Shown piece by piece: positions 11,281 through 22,162 of a stretch of 64,000 nucleotides of DNA. Below the pieces are notes generated by a model. That model did not search any database. It worked only from the letters and a program-made list of their open reading frames with translations, and was not told where the DNA came from. The translations under genes were made by a program, and so were the position numbers. Positions within the stretch are counted from its first letter, which is position 1. Every line of letters starts with the position of its first letter. Source of the stretch: Codonopsis lanceolata (taxonomy: Eukaryota; Streptophyta; Magnoliopsida; Asterales; Campanulaceae); the NCBI GenBank assembly GCA_013146195.2, contig CM028382.1, positions 10,362,767-10,426,766 on the forward strand. Direction: 5' to 3'.

Positions 11281-12147
11281 CCAAGGCTGCCCTACGTCTT
11301 ATGTTGAGACTTGAGAGAGCTTATGTCCGGATTTTTGGCTCTCCTAGCTAGTTTATTTCGAGTTTTTGAATCCTTTTTCAATTTTGGATTTGTTTAGGCT
11401 TTTATTTTCCTTTATATATTCTTATTTTCTTGTCCATTGTCTTTGTAGAGAAAACTAGATTTCCTCCACACATGAGCAACATGAATTTGAGTAGAGCTCA
11501 TGGTCTATATCTCAACTAAAAGATCTACACGGAAATCGAATGATCCTTGCAATGCTATTACTATCCACATGACATATTTTTGAACCACTAATGCACCTAA
11601 TTCTGTTATTCAACCACTAAACGTTACTATATATGTATATATATGATAAAATAGTATAAGTATAACAATCTAGGGTGCTTTAGGTGGTAAAAAGAAAATG
11701 CTACACAAGCCAAAGTATCACATCATATTGAGAACAACCCTAACATGATTTGAACTACTCTTACCTTCATGGGAGAGACAAGTAAAGTCTATGAATATAA
11801 AGTAGGATGTATATCTATTCTTTTTAAAGCTTTATAGGATGTATATCTATTCTTTTTAAAGCCCCGATCGAGCCCAAAAGTATAATCTGCTATACGTATG
11901 CTACACACCAATTCATTATGCACCTAAATCAACTAGATTCATCATAAGTTCATCCAAAAGTTCATGTATGATATTAATTAATATCTAACGGTAGTGGGTG
12001 ACCATTTATATTTCACTCCTTGAGCTTGATGCATGGTACTTAAGTTTATATAGCATTTTCTTAAGGAGGTTAGTATTGAATATAGAAAGTCATTATACTA
12101 AGACATAAAGAAGTAAAATGTGACTTAATCATCACCCTTCATAGTGA
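11281..12147. other. Gene-free stretch
   Basis: No gene recognised. It contains the 31-bp tandem duplication listed separately. Confidence 0.4.
11803..11861. repeat. 31-bp tandem duplication
   Basis: TAGGATGTATATCTATTC followed by TTTTTAAAGC occurs twice in a row with a 31-bp period and no differences. Confidence 0.85.
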
Positions 12148-12156
12148 AATGCAAAT

Positions 12157-12328
12157 GGGTAATACTTGAGTCATTCTCATTTTACATTAAAATATGAGTA
12201 TTCTGTGATGTGACACACTCTCATTAGCTGGAGTACTGGGACCCACAAAATATCCAACTAATGAGAGTATGTCACATCATAAAGTACTTATATTTTGATA
12301 TAAAATGAGAGTGATCATAGTATTGCCC
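12157..12328. mobile_element. Mutator-like MITE with perfect 9-bp TSD
   Basis: 172 bp whose halves pair almost end to end: GGGTAATACT at the left against AGTATTGCCC at the right, then CTCTCATTAG words. It is flanked by a perfect 9-bp duplication AATGCAAAT (12148-12156 and 12329-12337), the length made by Mutator-like transposases. Confidence 0.88.
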
Positions 12329-12337
12329 AATGCAAAT

Positions 12338-12815
12338 ACATTAATGTAACATTCCCTATTTTCTTCTTCTTTTGTTTTGTGCTTTTACTAAACTTGAAGA
12401 AAGTGGTTGTGTTATTGTATAAGGGGTTAGGTGAGGGGGCATTTAGGGCATCACAACAACAAAAATTCCTTCAAATGGGACTAGTAATACTTACCATAAC
12501 AAATCTGAATTGAATACACATTCTTTTCTCTTAATTGAGCTCTATACTCCATCTGGAAAAAAAATTGTTTTGTTTGGCTTGATACATGCATAGAGTAAAA
12601 AAAAAATTGACTCTATTTAAAATAATATGATAGTTTGTATTTTCCAAGGACACGCAAGTGAGAGTGGAGTCATCAATTAAAATGTGAATTAAATAGTGTA
12701 AAATGGTGAATATAAAATTTCCGAAAAAGGAATAATCAAAATTGGTTAATGTTCCTAAAACGTCCTAAATAGGAAAGGATGACTCTTTTTAGGAATGGTG
12801 AGAGTAATGAATATA
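12338..12815. other. Gene-free stretch
   Basis: No gene recognised. Confidence 0.4.
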
Positions 12816-13070
12816 TACTCATTCGTCCATAAATTATTATCCTATTTAACTTTTTGAGCCAAACAATGTGTTTTTCAAATGCAAATTTGACGAATTTTAT
12901 TTAATTTTTATTCAAAATCTTTAAACATAAAATTTGTAGTATTTTTAAATTACTAAAAATTATGTGTTTTGTAATTTTGAAAAAATAAAAAAAATTACGT
13001 CTAATTTGAAAAACATTTTGTTTGACTCAAAAAAGTCAAACATGACAATAATTTGGGGATGAATGAAGTA
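12816..13070. mobile_element. Hairpin Stowaway-type MITE
   Basis: 255 bp flanked by TA. The arms pair over ~90 bp or more: ATTCGTCCATAAATTATTAT at the left against CAATAATTTGGGGATGAATG at the right, including TTTTTGAGCCAAACAA with its inverse. A fragment of the same family lies at 39000-39092. Confidence 0.8.
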
Positions 13071-13241
13071 TGAAGTATGAACATATGTGGATATAAAATA
13101 AACTTGTATATATAAGGTATTTTCAGATTCTCATTTATTTTTTTTCAGTTACTATTTTTTAAAAATATTTTCCATTCAAAATCTTTGACGAAAATGAATG
13201 AAGTGACAACTTTGAATGAAAATTGAAGTTCATTGATGAAA

Positions 13242-14605
13242 GAGAAAATTATCTTTTTGACCATCGTACTATTGCCAGCTACCCGATTTGACCAACCATA
13301 TTTTATAACTCTCAAATTGACCAATGTACTTACTAAGTTGATAGGTTTTGGTCCATTTCGTTAACGGGTCATCCAATTTCGTAACAGAGGTGTTAATATC
13401 GACTAACAGATGTATTTTATGAGGGGTATTTTAGTCAATCTCCAAGAAAATATAAAGACAAAAATTAAAAAAATAATAAAGTTAACTGAATCTAAAAGTC
13501 AACAATACAAGCAGACATGTTTCTATCCTTGGCCATCTTTTCAACAAACACAACCGAAAGTCACCATGGATGGAGCTGGAGGTGGCAGAAGAAGAAGAAT
13601 TGACCAAACACTGGATGATCCGTCCATTACTAAAATAGAGCTGCAGCTAGAGTTGGTCAATACCTACAGCCAGAGTTGGTCAATCCCGACCAATCTTTTT
13701 CGTTTTCCTCCCCAACTACCACATCCCTTCTCTTCGACCCTACCCCTTTTGCTCTCTAGCTCTTATCGAAATTCCTGAAAGACCTCATTCTTTCCGCTCG
13801 AATCATCGACATATCTGGTCACAGACAAATATCCACTTTAAGCTCCGCTCATTTCGCTTTTCACTTTCTGACTCCTTCTTCTCCGACGAATTTCCATCAC
13901 CAACGTTATCCTTCAAGCTTCGTCTTCTCCATAGCCGTCGTCTCCATCTAGTTCGCCCCCATTGCAGCCCACAGATCCGGTGAGATCTCCCATCTCTCTC
14001 TCTCAACCCTGATCTCTTCGCCCAGATCCAACTCGGCCCAACGAGCTCCCCCCCCCCCTTTTCTTCTCATGACCTGTCTGACTTCTTTGATCGGGAATCT
14101 TCTTTGTTTCAGAACTCTCTAAGCCTCTCATAACAACGGTCTCTCAACGAAAGATCAATGGGGCCATCAACCAATTCTCAAGAAGAAGTCTCGACGCCGT
14201 GACCAGAGGAAAAACACCAAGATGGGTTAAGTTCTAGAGCGACGTCGTCGTGGATCCCCGACGGAGGAACTCCAATTCATCCTCCTCTTCATCGTCGTCA
14301 CCGGATCGAACTGGGGAGAGAGAGAAAGAGAAATGAGAGCTTTAATGCTTTACTGCTACAGGTGATGAAAGGAGAAGAAAAAAAATGAATTGACGAATTT
14401 TTTTAATGAAATGACAAAGATACCCACGTAGAGTTCCTCCATTAGTCGACATTAACAATCCAGTTTAAAAATGGATGACCCGTTAACGACATGGACCAAA
14501 ACCTACCAACTTACTTAGTACATTCATCAATTTGAGAGTTATGAAACGTGATTGGTCAAATCGGATAGCCGGTAATAGTACGATAGTCAAAAAGATAATT
14601 TTCCC
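13242..14605. mobile_element. Mutator-like element with GC-rich interior (Pack-MULE-like)
   Basis: 1364 bp with ~170-bp inverted ends (CTTTTTGACCATCGTAC at the left, its inverse at the right) and a perfect 9-bp duplication TTGATGAAA (13233-13241 and 14606-14614). The interior (13560-14330) is much richer in GC than the ends and resembles captured exon or UTR sequence, but I recognise no protein: the 122-codon frame from 13410 and the minus frame at 13803-14006 have no family features. Its ends match those of the small elements at 16942 and 18173, so all three belong to one family. Confidence 0.88.
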
Positions 14606-14857
14606 TTGATGAAATTGATGGAAACAAATTAGTAGTACAACCTTAATAGAATAAAGCTCAATGTATGGTGATTAGTGGCGTAAGCAGATATTTTTTCAGG
14701 TGGAGAAAAGTTGTACAAATTTGACAGAAGTGGGGACAAATTGTAAAATTTATAGTATTAATTTTTTAAAAAAATCTTTAAAAAATCGGGGGGGGGGGGG
14801 GACTACCCCTAGACCTTGGAGGGTGTGACCACGTAAATTGGTGATCAATATTATTAT

Positions 14858-15119
14858 TACTCCCTCCGTCCCTAAATTATCGTCCTCCTTTCCTTTTTCG
14901 TCCGTCTCAAAATAATTGTCCAGTTTGAAACTTACTTTTTTAGAACATCATTTTTATCACTTTATCCTTATTTTTTCACACTACTTTAATTATGAGCCAT
15001 ATACACATGAGCTTTAAAGGAAACTATACATTAAACCAATATAAATAATCAAGTCAATTGTTTTTTCTTAAACTGTGCGCCGAGTCAACCAGGACGATTA
15101 TTTAAGAACGGAGGGAGTA
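14858..15119. mobile_element. Stowaway MITE, family A
   Basis: Well preserved copy: CTCCCTCCGTCCCTAAATTA to GAACGGAGGGAG, flanked by TA. First of a pair inserted in a TTA-rich stretch. Confidence 0.92.
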
Positions 15120-15150
15120 TTGTTATTATTATTATTATTATCATTATTAT
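15120..15150. repeat. TTA microsatellite
   Basis: About nine TTA-like units between two Stowaway copies. A second TTA run continues after the next copy, to about 15429. TA-rich microsatellites are favoured Stowaway targets. Confidence 0.85.
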
Positions 15151-15412
15151 TACTCCCTCCGTCCCTAAATTATCGTCCTCCTTTCCTTTTTTGTCCGTCC
15201 CAAAATAATTGTCCACTTTGAAACTTACCTTTTTAGAACATCACTTTTACCACTTTACCCTTACTTTTTCACTCTACTTTAATTATGAGCCAGATACACA
15301 TGGACTTTAAAGAAAACTACACATTAAACCAATATAAATAATCAAATCAATTATTTGTTCTTAAACTGTGCGCCGGGTCAACTAGAACGATTATTTAGGG
15401 ACGGAGGGAGTA
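15151..15412. mobile_element. Stowaway MITE, family A
   Basis: Near-consensus copy, CTCCCTCCGTCCC to GGGACGGAGGGAG, flanked by TA, in the same orientation as the neighbour 30 bp upstream. Confidence 0.93.
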
Positions 15413-15429
15413 TTATTATTATTATTATC

Positions 15430-15888
15430 ACGATATTATGCAATAATGATAATTATGAAAAGAAAATTAAAGTATATTATTTTTAGGCTTTTGGGTCGAA
15501 GAATTGTTTCAATACGTTTTGGAATGAAATATATTTAATTAGATTTTTGGGTTGTCTCCTTAAAATAGTAACGTTGATGGTGAATCGGTGATAGTAATAA
15601 AAATAATAATATTATATAATAATAATAATTTTTGTTATTATAATTATAGTGTTTGATACTAAAAGATTAACTTTGGGAATTTAAAATTGAGTAGGCTACT
15701 TAATCCTTATTTGAACGAATGCTAATTGACCCACTTTAAAGACCGTACAAATTGGAATCGATGATAAAGTAACCTCTTTGCACCATTTTATTTTATTTTT
15801 TAGAAAAATTGTGGGTCGATACATTATTTAAAGTTTTCAATCGTTTTACATCTCAATAGTTTTTCTAAATCGAAAAAAGATATTTTTG
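15430..15888. other. Gene-free AT-rich stretch
   Basis: No gene recognised. Confidence 0.4.
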
Positions 15889-16010
15889 ATGCATCGCGAT
15901 GTATAACTATGCATTGCAACACATCATTTGATAAGACGATACATCGATTGATATCAGACGATGCACACATTTATACATCCCAATGCATAACGCGACTAAT
16001 TCGGGTTTGA
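15889..16010. repeat. GATGCATCGCGATG-type short repeats
   Basis: Five or more variants of GATGCATCGCGATG, GATACATCGATTG and GATGCACAC in ~120 bp, of the same word family as 8380-8574 and 55240-55830. Confidence 0.6.
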
Positions 16011-16302
16011 AAAAAATATTAAGGTATAAAACGGTTGAAAATCCCCCAAAAATGTACCATCCTAAATTTCTCTCTTAAATTTTTGTTTAAGGGAAGCCGG
16101 TGCAATGAAAATCACACTCCCACCGGCCACCACAAGGCGTATAGATTATGGGGCTATTATACCTTGAATTTGATCATAACTCTAGGATTCAAGTTCGAGC
16201 TATGATGTGTCTATAAAGAGTTACAAATTGTTCTTCTTTATTTTTTCCTAAATTATTGGAATATTGACCATTAGGGATAAAGAAGAAGGAACAAAAAGTT
16301 AT

Positions 16303-16564
16303 TACTCCCTCCGTTCCTAAATTATCGTCATCCTTTCCTTTTTCGTCCATCCCAAAATAATTGTCCACTTTGAAACTTACCTTTTTAGAACATCACTTTT
16401 ACCACTTTACCCTTACTTTTTCACCTTACTTTAATTATGGGTCACATACACATGAGTTTTAAAGGAAACTAAACATTAAACCAATATAAATAATCAAGTC
16501 AATTGTTTTTTCTTAATCTGTGCGCCGGGTCAACCAGGACAATAATTTAGGGACGGAGGGAGTA
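16303..16564. mobile_element. Stowaway MITE, family A
   Basis: CTCCCTCCGTTCC to GGGACGGAGGGAG flanked by TA, ~260 bp, highly similar to the other family A copies. Confidence 0.92.
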
Positions 16565-16932
16565 CTTTTTTTTCATTTCCCAAAACTAATCTTCAAGTTA
16601 AGTATAATCACGAGAATGATAAAACTCTTTCTACTAAATTTGTACGTAGCATTATTCCGTCTTTGATCAACTATTTACAAATTGGGTGGTACAATCAGAA
16701 GGTAAAAAGTTGACTAAGACAATTTTATAAATATTTTTTTGTAAGACATATCATTCTTATCTAACTCGTCGAGTATTTATAAGTTAAACTGTAAGAGAGT
16801 AAAATTTCATCTTAGAGCAACCCCATTGTTGTCTTTTTAACCATCTTCTAATTAAGAAAATGTCATTTATCACCATTATTCATCTTCTTACTATACTAAC
16901 TAGGAAAGATAAATATATTTCTTCTATGTTTA
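16565..16932. other. Gene-free stretch
   Basis: No gene. AGAGCAACCCCATTG at 16814 resembles a Tourist-type end, but no partner end was found. Confidence 0.4.
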
Positions 16933-16941
16933 GAAAAGGAT

Positions 16942-17261
16942 GAGAATACCATCTTTTTGACCATCGTACAAATTAGGGAAATCCAATTTGACCAACGACG
17001 TTTCATAACGACCAAATTAACCAACCAACTTTTAATGTAATTGCACAATATCGCCGTTTCATAACGACCAAAACCAACTTCGTCAATATCTGACGCTAAA
17101 CTTGCATGGAAGAAAGATATCGTGTTTGGCCTTTTACTTAAACCGCTGAGACAACATCAACCAAATTAAAAATTGATTAATTAATTTGATCATTATAAAA
17201 CATTGTTGGTTAAATTGAATTTTCTCAATTTATACGATGTGGTCTAAAAAGTGATATTCCC
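16942..17261. mobile_element. Short Mutator-like element
   Basis: 320 bp with ends GAGAATACCATCTTTTTGAC and its inverse. The flanks GAAAAGGAT and GAGAAGGAC agree at 7 of 9 positions, consistent with an aged 9-bp duplication. Internally it carries inverted CCAATTTGACCAACG and AACCAACCAACTTTTAAT words. Same end family as 13242-14605 and 18173-18501. Confidence 0.75.
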
Positions 17262-17502
17262 GAGAAGGACAAACACACGAAAGTCGTTGCAACTTGCAAC
17301 ACGTATCATAAACGAGATACTGCAGCGGATGAGCGGAGTATATGTCAAGCAAGAATCTCACATTTTCTAGAGGCCTCGTGTGGGCCCATTTGTCCCCCAG
17401 TTTGTTTTTGTTGATTTTGAATAGTACCCTATATTGCAAGAGTAGATTATTAGAGAATAATAAATTTATTATTATTTTTATTTATTTATAATTATTAATT
17501 AA

Positions 17503-17764
17503 TACTCCATTCATCCCTAAGTTATCATCATCTTTTCTTTTTTCATCTGTCTCAAAATAATTGTCTAGTTTGAAACTTACCTTTTTAGAACATCACTTTT
17601 ACCACTTTCCCATTACTTTTGCACTCTACTTTAATTATGGACCACATACACTTGGGCTTTAAAGTAAACTACACATTAAACCTATATAAATAATAAAGTC
17701 AATTGTTTTTTCTTAAACTGTACGTCGGGTCAACTAGGACGATTATTTAGGGACGGAGGGAGTA
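17503..17764. mobile_element. Stowaway MITE, family A
   Basis: Somewhat diverged left end (CTCCATTCATCCCTAAG), clean right end (GGGACGGAGGGAG), flanked by TA. Only five bases separate it from the next copy. Confidence 0.9.
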
Positions 17765-17769
17765 GTAAT

Positions 17770-18031
17770 TACTCCTTTCGTCCCTAAATTATCATTCTCC
17801 TTTCCTTTTTCGTCCGTCCCAAAATAATTGTTCAGTTTGAAACTTACCTTTTTAGAATATCACTTTTACCACTATACCCTTACTTTTTCACCCTACTTTA
17901 ATTATGGGCCACATACACATGAGCTTTAAAGGAAACTACACATTAAACCAATATAAATAATCAAGTCAATTGTTTTTTCTTAAACTGTGCGCCGGGTCAA
18001 CTAAGACGATTATTTAGGGACGGAGGGAGTA
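17770..18031. mobile_element. Stowaway MITE, family A
   Basis: CTCCTTTCGTCCC to GGGACGGAGGGAG flanked by TA; head-to-tail with the copy just upstream. Confidence 0.92.
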
Positions 18032-18172
18032 TTAATTATGTTACCTTCCTTGTATATGTTTTTTATAACCTAATTCAAGTGTAACTCTCTATAAATAGGT
18101 GATTAAATAAATGGAAATGATATATCATTATTCCTAAATTTTATCAGTTTCTAGATAAATCACATGTAAGAC

Positions 18173-18501
18173 GGGAATACCACCTTCTTGACCACCATAC
18201 AAATTGAGTAAATCCAATTTGACCAATGTTAACCAACCAACTTTTAATTTGGTTGAATTGTCGCCATCGCCGTTTCATAAAGAACAAATTAAACAACCAA
18301 CTTCTGTCAATATCTTCCTTCTATGGCAATTTCTTGGCCCGATATTGACAGAAGTTGGTTGGTTTATTTGGTCGTTATGAAACGGCGAGGATGACATTGC
18401 AACCAAATTAAAAATTGGTTGGTTAATTTGGTCATTACGAAACATCGTTGGTCAAATTGGATTTCCTCAATTTGTACGGTGGTAAAAAAGTGATATTCCC
18501 C
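18173..18501. mobile_element. Short Mutator-like foldback element
   Basis: Ends GGGAATACCACCTTCTTGAC and its inverse. Its two halves pair over ~150 bp (CCAATTTGACCAATG, ACCAACCAACTTTTAATTTG and their inverses). Flanks ATGTAAGAC and TTGAAAGAC agree at 7 of 9 positions. Confidence 0.78.
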
Positions 18502-18510
18502 TTGAAAGAC

Positions 18511-19002
18511 TATATATTAATTTACAAGACGAAACTTCACTAACTGGCAACTCAAATCATTATATACATAGTGAGTCAGATTAAGAGAATCAATATCTTA
18601 CTGATCAACTTTTCTAAGTTTTTGTCAAATTTTAAATCGTCTTCTTGTTACCCATCTTGTCAATATTTGGGTCTTAATTTATGACCTATGGAATGTTGAT
18701 AAATTATTCTCATTAGAGATAGTGAGTAAGGATTCAGTACTAACAAAATTAAAGTAACCTAGTCATTCTCGTTTTCTTTATTTTCCTATCATTGTTTGGA
18801 CGAAACTCGTTAGTTAAGTGAGCAGAAGGATCTCCTTAAAAACAGAATGAAAGATACTGGAACCATTAGAATTTTTTTTTCTTGAACGATTTAAGCCATT
18901 TTAGAGATTAAAAAAAAAAATAGACAAATACTTAAATAAGACGATTTTACGAATATTTTTTGTAAAATTGATCCTTCTTACCAGACCCACTATGTGTTAG
19001 TG
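18511..19002. other. Gene-free stretch
   Basis: No gene recognised. Confidence 0.4.
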
Positions 19003-19116
19003 GATTGAGCTAGGCCTGTCAATGGATTGGATTTTGTTCCGAATCTCATCTGAAATTTCAGATATAGATTTGTATAATGGTCCAATAACCCGAATCCAAA
19101 TCTGATAATTTATTTA

Positions 19117-19268
19117 GAAAAATGATATCCTTACCACTAATCCTACAACTTTCCTTACAACTAAACCTTAAATTGAGAAAAATTATTTTGGACAAAGACA
19201 ACTTTACCCTTCTTAAAAGCTTAGTTGTAGGAAAAGTTGTAGAAGTAGTTGTAAGGCTAGCAATGTTG
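19117..19268. mobile_element. Small Mutator-like MITE nested in the hAT element
   Basis: 152 bp foldback (CCTTACCACTAATCCTAC with ACTTTCC at the left, inverse GTAGTTGTAAGG at the right) between perfect 9-bp copies of ATTTATTTA (19108-19116 and 19269-19277). Confidence 0.72.
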
Positions 19269-19277
19269 ATTTATTTA

Positions 19278-20799
19278 TGGGCAAATTTCAAGTAGGTACA
19301 ATTTTAGAAACATGTTTTCATCTTGGACCATCAATTTTTTGGATATTTCATACAACTACAAATTGGTTGTCAAATAACAAAAATGCCATTAATTAAGACA
19401 AAAGTCATCCGGCGTAAAAAAACCCAAAAATGCTGATGTCAAGACTTGGTATCAGCATTATTTTCACAGTTTATTCAACCCAAAATTTTTCAAAAATGCT
19501 GATGCCAAGGCTTGTCATCAGGAATTCAAAAATGTTAAAATGCTGATGTTAAGGCTTGACATCAGCAATGTTTTCACAGTTTATTCAACCAAAAAAAAAA
19601 AAATTCAAAAATGCTGATGCCAAGGCTTGGCATCAGGACGACCAAAAAAATTCAAAAATGCTGAATCCAAGCATCAGGTTGACAATCCAGACATCAGGTT
19701 GACAAACCAGGCATCAGGATGATGTAAAGGCTTAGCATCACGACCTCCCTTCTCTGTCACCAACCCCGCCATCTTCACTCTTTTTGTCACCCACCATTCT
19801 TGCCGGGTTTGTTCCCTCAATCTCCATCCCCCGCTGCCTTTGACCAACCACGATCTTCAACCATCAAAGCCCCCATGGCCACCATCCATCTTTCCCTCCC
19901 TCATCTTCTCCAGCCAGTATAGTCAGTTTCCGACCCCGTCATGCCTGTTGCTTCTGTCTCCCAGGCTGCCCCTACACTAGCTCTGCCTCCGTCTTCTTTC
20001 CCTCTTGTCGGCTTCAGAACAACCCATAGATCCGGCCTTCATCCTCAGTCCTGTCACTCCACCTCCGGCCAAAAGCTTCAGCAAAGCTGCCAAGGCAATA
20101 AATATCTCCATCTTCGTGCTCCCGCTAAACCCCAGTTTCGACTGTCTTCATCGAAGCCCCAACTCCATCTTCGTCTTCCCCGTTCAAATCGTCGGCCATC
20201 ATGTTCGTGACAGGGAATAGACCCATCCAAGCAGTCGTCATCCTCTTCTACGACCCAGTGAGCAAAGCCACTGTCTTTTCTTCTCCAAATCCTCAATCCA
20301 GCAACCTCCCTTACCTGTCACCAACCCCGCCATCTCCACTTTCTCTGTCGCCCACCATTATTTTCAGGTTTGTTTCCTCAATCTCCATCCCCCGCTGCCT
20401 TTGACCAACCACGATCTTCAATCATCAATGATTTTTTTGTAAACTCTCGAAGATCAGGTTGTTGCTAAACAATGATGTCTTTTCCTTGAGAAGCACTGAG
20501 GATGAATTCACCGCATAAGGCTAAGCAAGAAACAGAGCCGATATGACCAGAAAGAACATCTAGTGATCAGTATGAGTGGAAACAAGGGAGAGGTATTCTG
20601 GGGATTTGAAATTGGAGATTGAAATGATGAGACGAGGCCGGGCTGTTGTCCACAAATTTATTATCCACTCGTAAGAATACGTGCATAAAGAGGCAGTGAC
20701 GTATTTTCGCTTCAAAATTGTACCTGAAAGATATGTTTAAAAAATAGCTGGATTCATTTGAAAACATGTTTTAAAAGATGTACCGGCTTGTAATTTTTT
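19278..20799. mobile_element. Mutator-like element with palindrome array and GC-rich interior
   Basis: 1522 bp with short inverted ends (CAAGTAGGTACAATTTT and AAACATGTTTTC against their inverses near 20755-20799). It is flanked by ATTTATTTA (19269-19277, shared with the previous MITE) and CTTTATTTA (20800-20808). The left part holds the palindrome array at 19433-19636. The interior (19740-20450) is GC-rich and contains a ~124-bp direct duplication (19744-19867 and 20305-20428). Overlapping open frames of 66-89 codons exist, but I recognise no protein. It may be captured host sequence. Confidence 0.72.
19433..19636. repeat. Array of four 23-bp palindromes
   Basis: Copies at 19433-19455, 19499-19521, 19543-19565 and 19614-19636. 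The last is a perfect palindrome with arms CTGATGCCAAG and CTTGGCATCAG around one G; the others carry one to four changes. Copies 1-2 and 3-4 sit in a ~110-bp tandem duplication that also repeats CACAGTTTATTCAACC. Further half-sites (AGGCATCAGG, AGACATCAGG) follow up to 19740. Confidence 0.88.
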
Positions 20800-21149
20800 C
20801 TTTATTTATTAACGGATCGGATATGGATTTAGCTATATTCGATCCGATCTGAAAATAACATATTTATTATTATACATATACATAGTATACACAATTATAT
20901 ATGAATGTTGTCTTTTGATCTTTCTCACTTTCATATTCTAATTGTTTTGTATTCATATATTTATATTTCGGATCGGATCAGATATTTAATCGTATATGTT
21001 AACTGGTAACAGATTCAGATGTGGATTGACATACACTTGATCCGTCAGATTATTAGATCGGATCGGATCGGTGATATAGAGTTTCAGATCGGATTTAGAT
21101 TTACCTATATCCAATACATATCCGATCCATTGACAAGCCTAGATTGAGT

Positions 21150-21839
21150 TGTGAGAGAGAGTGTGAGGCTCCGTCTTAGGAATTAAGATCTATAAAACCG
21201 TCTTACATGAGACTTACTCAAAAACTTATTACTGTCAAATTATATTTAGTTAGACACATATTAAATAAAACAAAATCTTGATTGTTAGAGAACTATTATC
21301 TTTCCATTATTTGTGTTTATTTTGGAATTTGTATTATTTTCTTTATGATAATTTATTGTTAGTAGGTTATTTTTTAATTTTGATGTTAATTCCAAAATTA
21401 AAATCTTATTTTTATTGTTATTTTTAATGCTGGTTAATTTGATTAAAAATAATTTATATAAAACACAAAACCGAACCGAACCAAACCGAGTGGTTCGGTT
21501 CGGTTCTAAGCCTTACTCGGTTCAGTTTAAGATTTTTGGAACTAATAGGGGGCGGTTTAGTTTGTGGTTTTGGCTTAAACCAAAACAAATCGAACCACTT
21601 ACACCCTTACTATTTACCTTGGTTAGAACTGCTTGATAACGGAGGTAGAGATGAAAGAGTATGGTCGTGAAAGAACCACCTTCCTCAATATGACTATTCA
21701 AACCTAGCAGGGGGGATTTCAAATTAATCTAAACCAAAAGGGGATAAAGTTGAAATTAACATCAATAGTCAATAGTACAGAGTAGACTTGAGGGATTAAA
21801 TTTTGATCTACAAATAGTAGCGTTGACCTTCTCCATGGT
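21150..21839. other. Gene-free stretch with a CGGTTCGG-rich relic
   Basis: At 21465-21612 the sequence is dominated by CCGAACC and GGTTCGGTT words, the composition seen in degenerate hAT-type elements. No gene is seen. Confidence 0.4.
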
Positions 21840-21939
21840 CCATTGTGGCTTCTGTGCTGGTTTATCTATTTTTCAACCAGACGATGCCAACGCGTCATGT
21901 GGTCCCCACTCCGCACTCCCCACTCCGAGGATCCCTTCA

Positions 21940-21970
<31 letters not shown>

Positions 21971-22072
21971 GTGAGAGCAAGTCCACCTAATCGGGTAATT
22001 TACTTCCAACCTCCTCTTCCTCTCTCTGTGCACAGATTCCAAATTACTGAGTATATATATATATATATATAT
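21940..22072. repeat. (CT)n(CA)n and (TA)n microsatellites upstream of the NAD kinase
   Basis: (CT)n-(CA)n at 21940-21970 and a ~20-bp TA run at 22052-22072, followed by CTCTCT-rich sequence up to the start codon at 22163. Such pyrimidine tracts are usual in plant 5' leaders. The overlapping open frames on both strands here are repeat artefacts. Confidence 0.85.
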
Positions 22073-22162
22073 GCACATGTCTCTCCCTTATGTTGGATGT
22101 GATTTGCTCAGTCTAAGCTCTCACAGCTTTCTCTCTCTAAACAATTCTCTCTCTAAGAAGCT

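Larger units (their letters stand above)
19011..21141. mobile_element. hAT-type element (GGATCGGAT family) with two nested Mutator-like insertions
   Basis: Outer ends TAGGCCTGTCAATGGAT and its inverse ATCCATTGACAAGCCTA, flanked by GATTGAGC and GATTGAGT (7 of 8, hAT-type). The interior is full of GGATCGGAT and ATCCGATCC words. Related copies are at 35314-35741 (opposite orientation) and 49471-50180. The copy at 35314 preserves the uninterrupted sequence that is split here, showing that 19117-20808 is inserted DNA. Confidence 0.85.

Noticed and set aside
14788..14801. Run of 14 G
   Set aside because: A homopolymer of this length is common at repeat edges or as sequencing noise; no structure around it.
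21845..22102. Open frames on both strands upstream of the NAD kinase
   Set aside because: They run through CT, CA and TA microsatellites and encode simple repeats.
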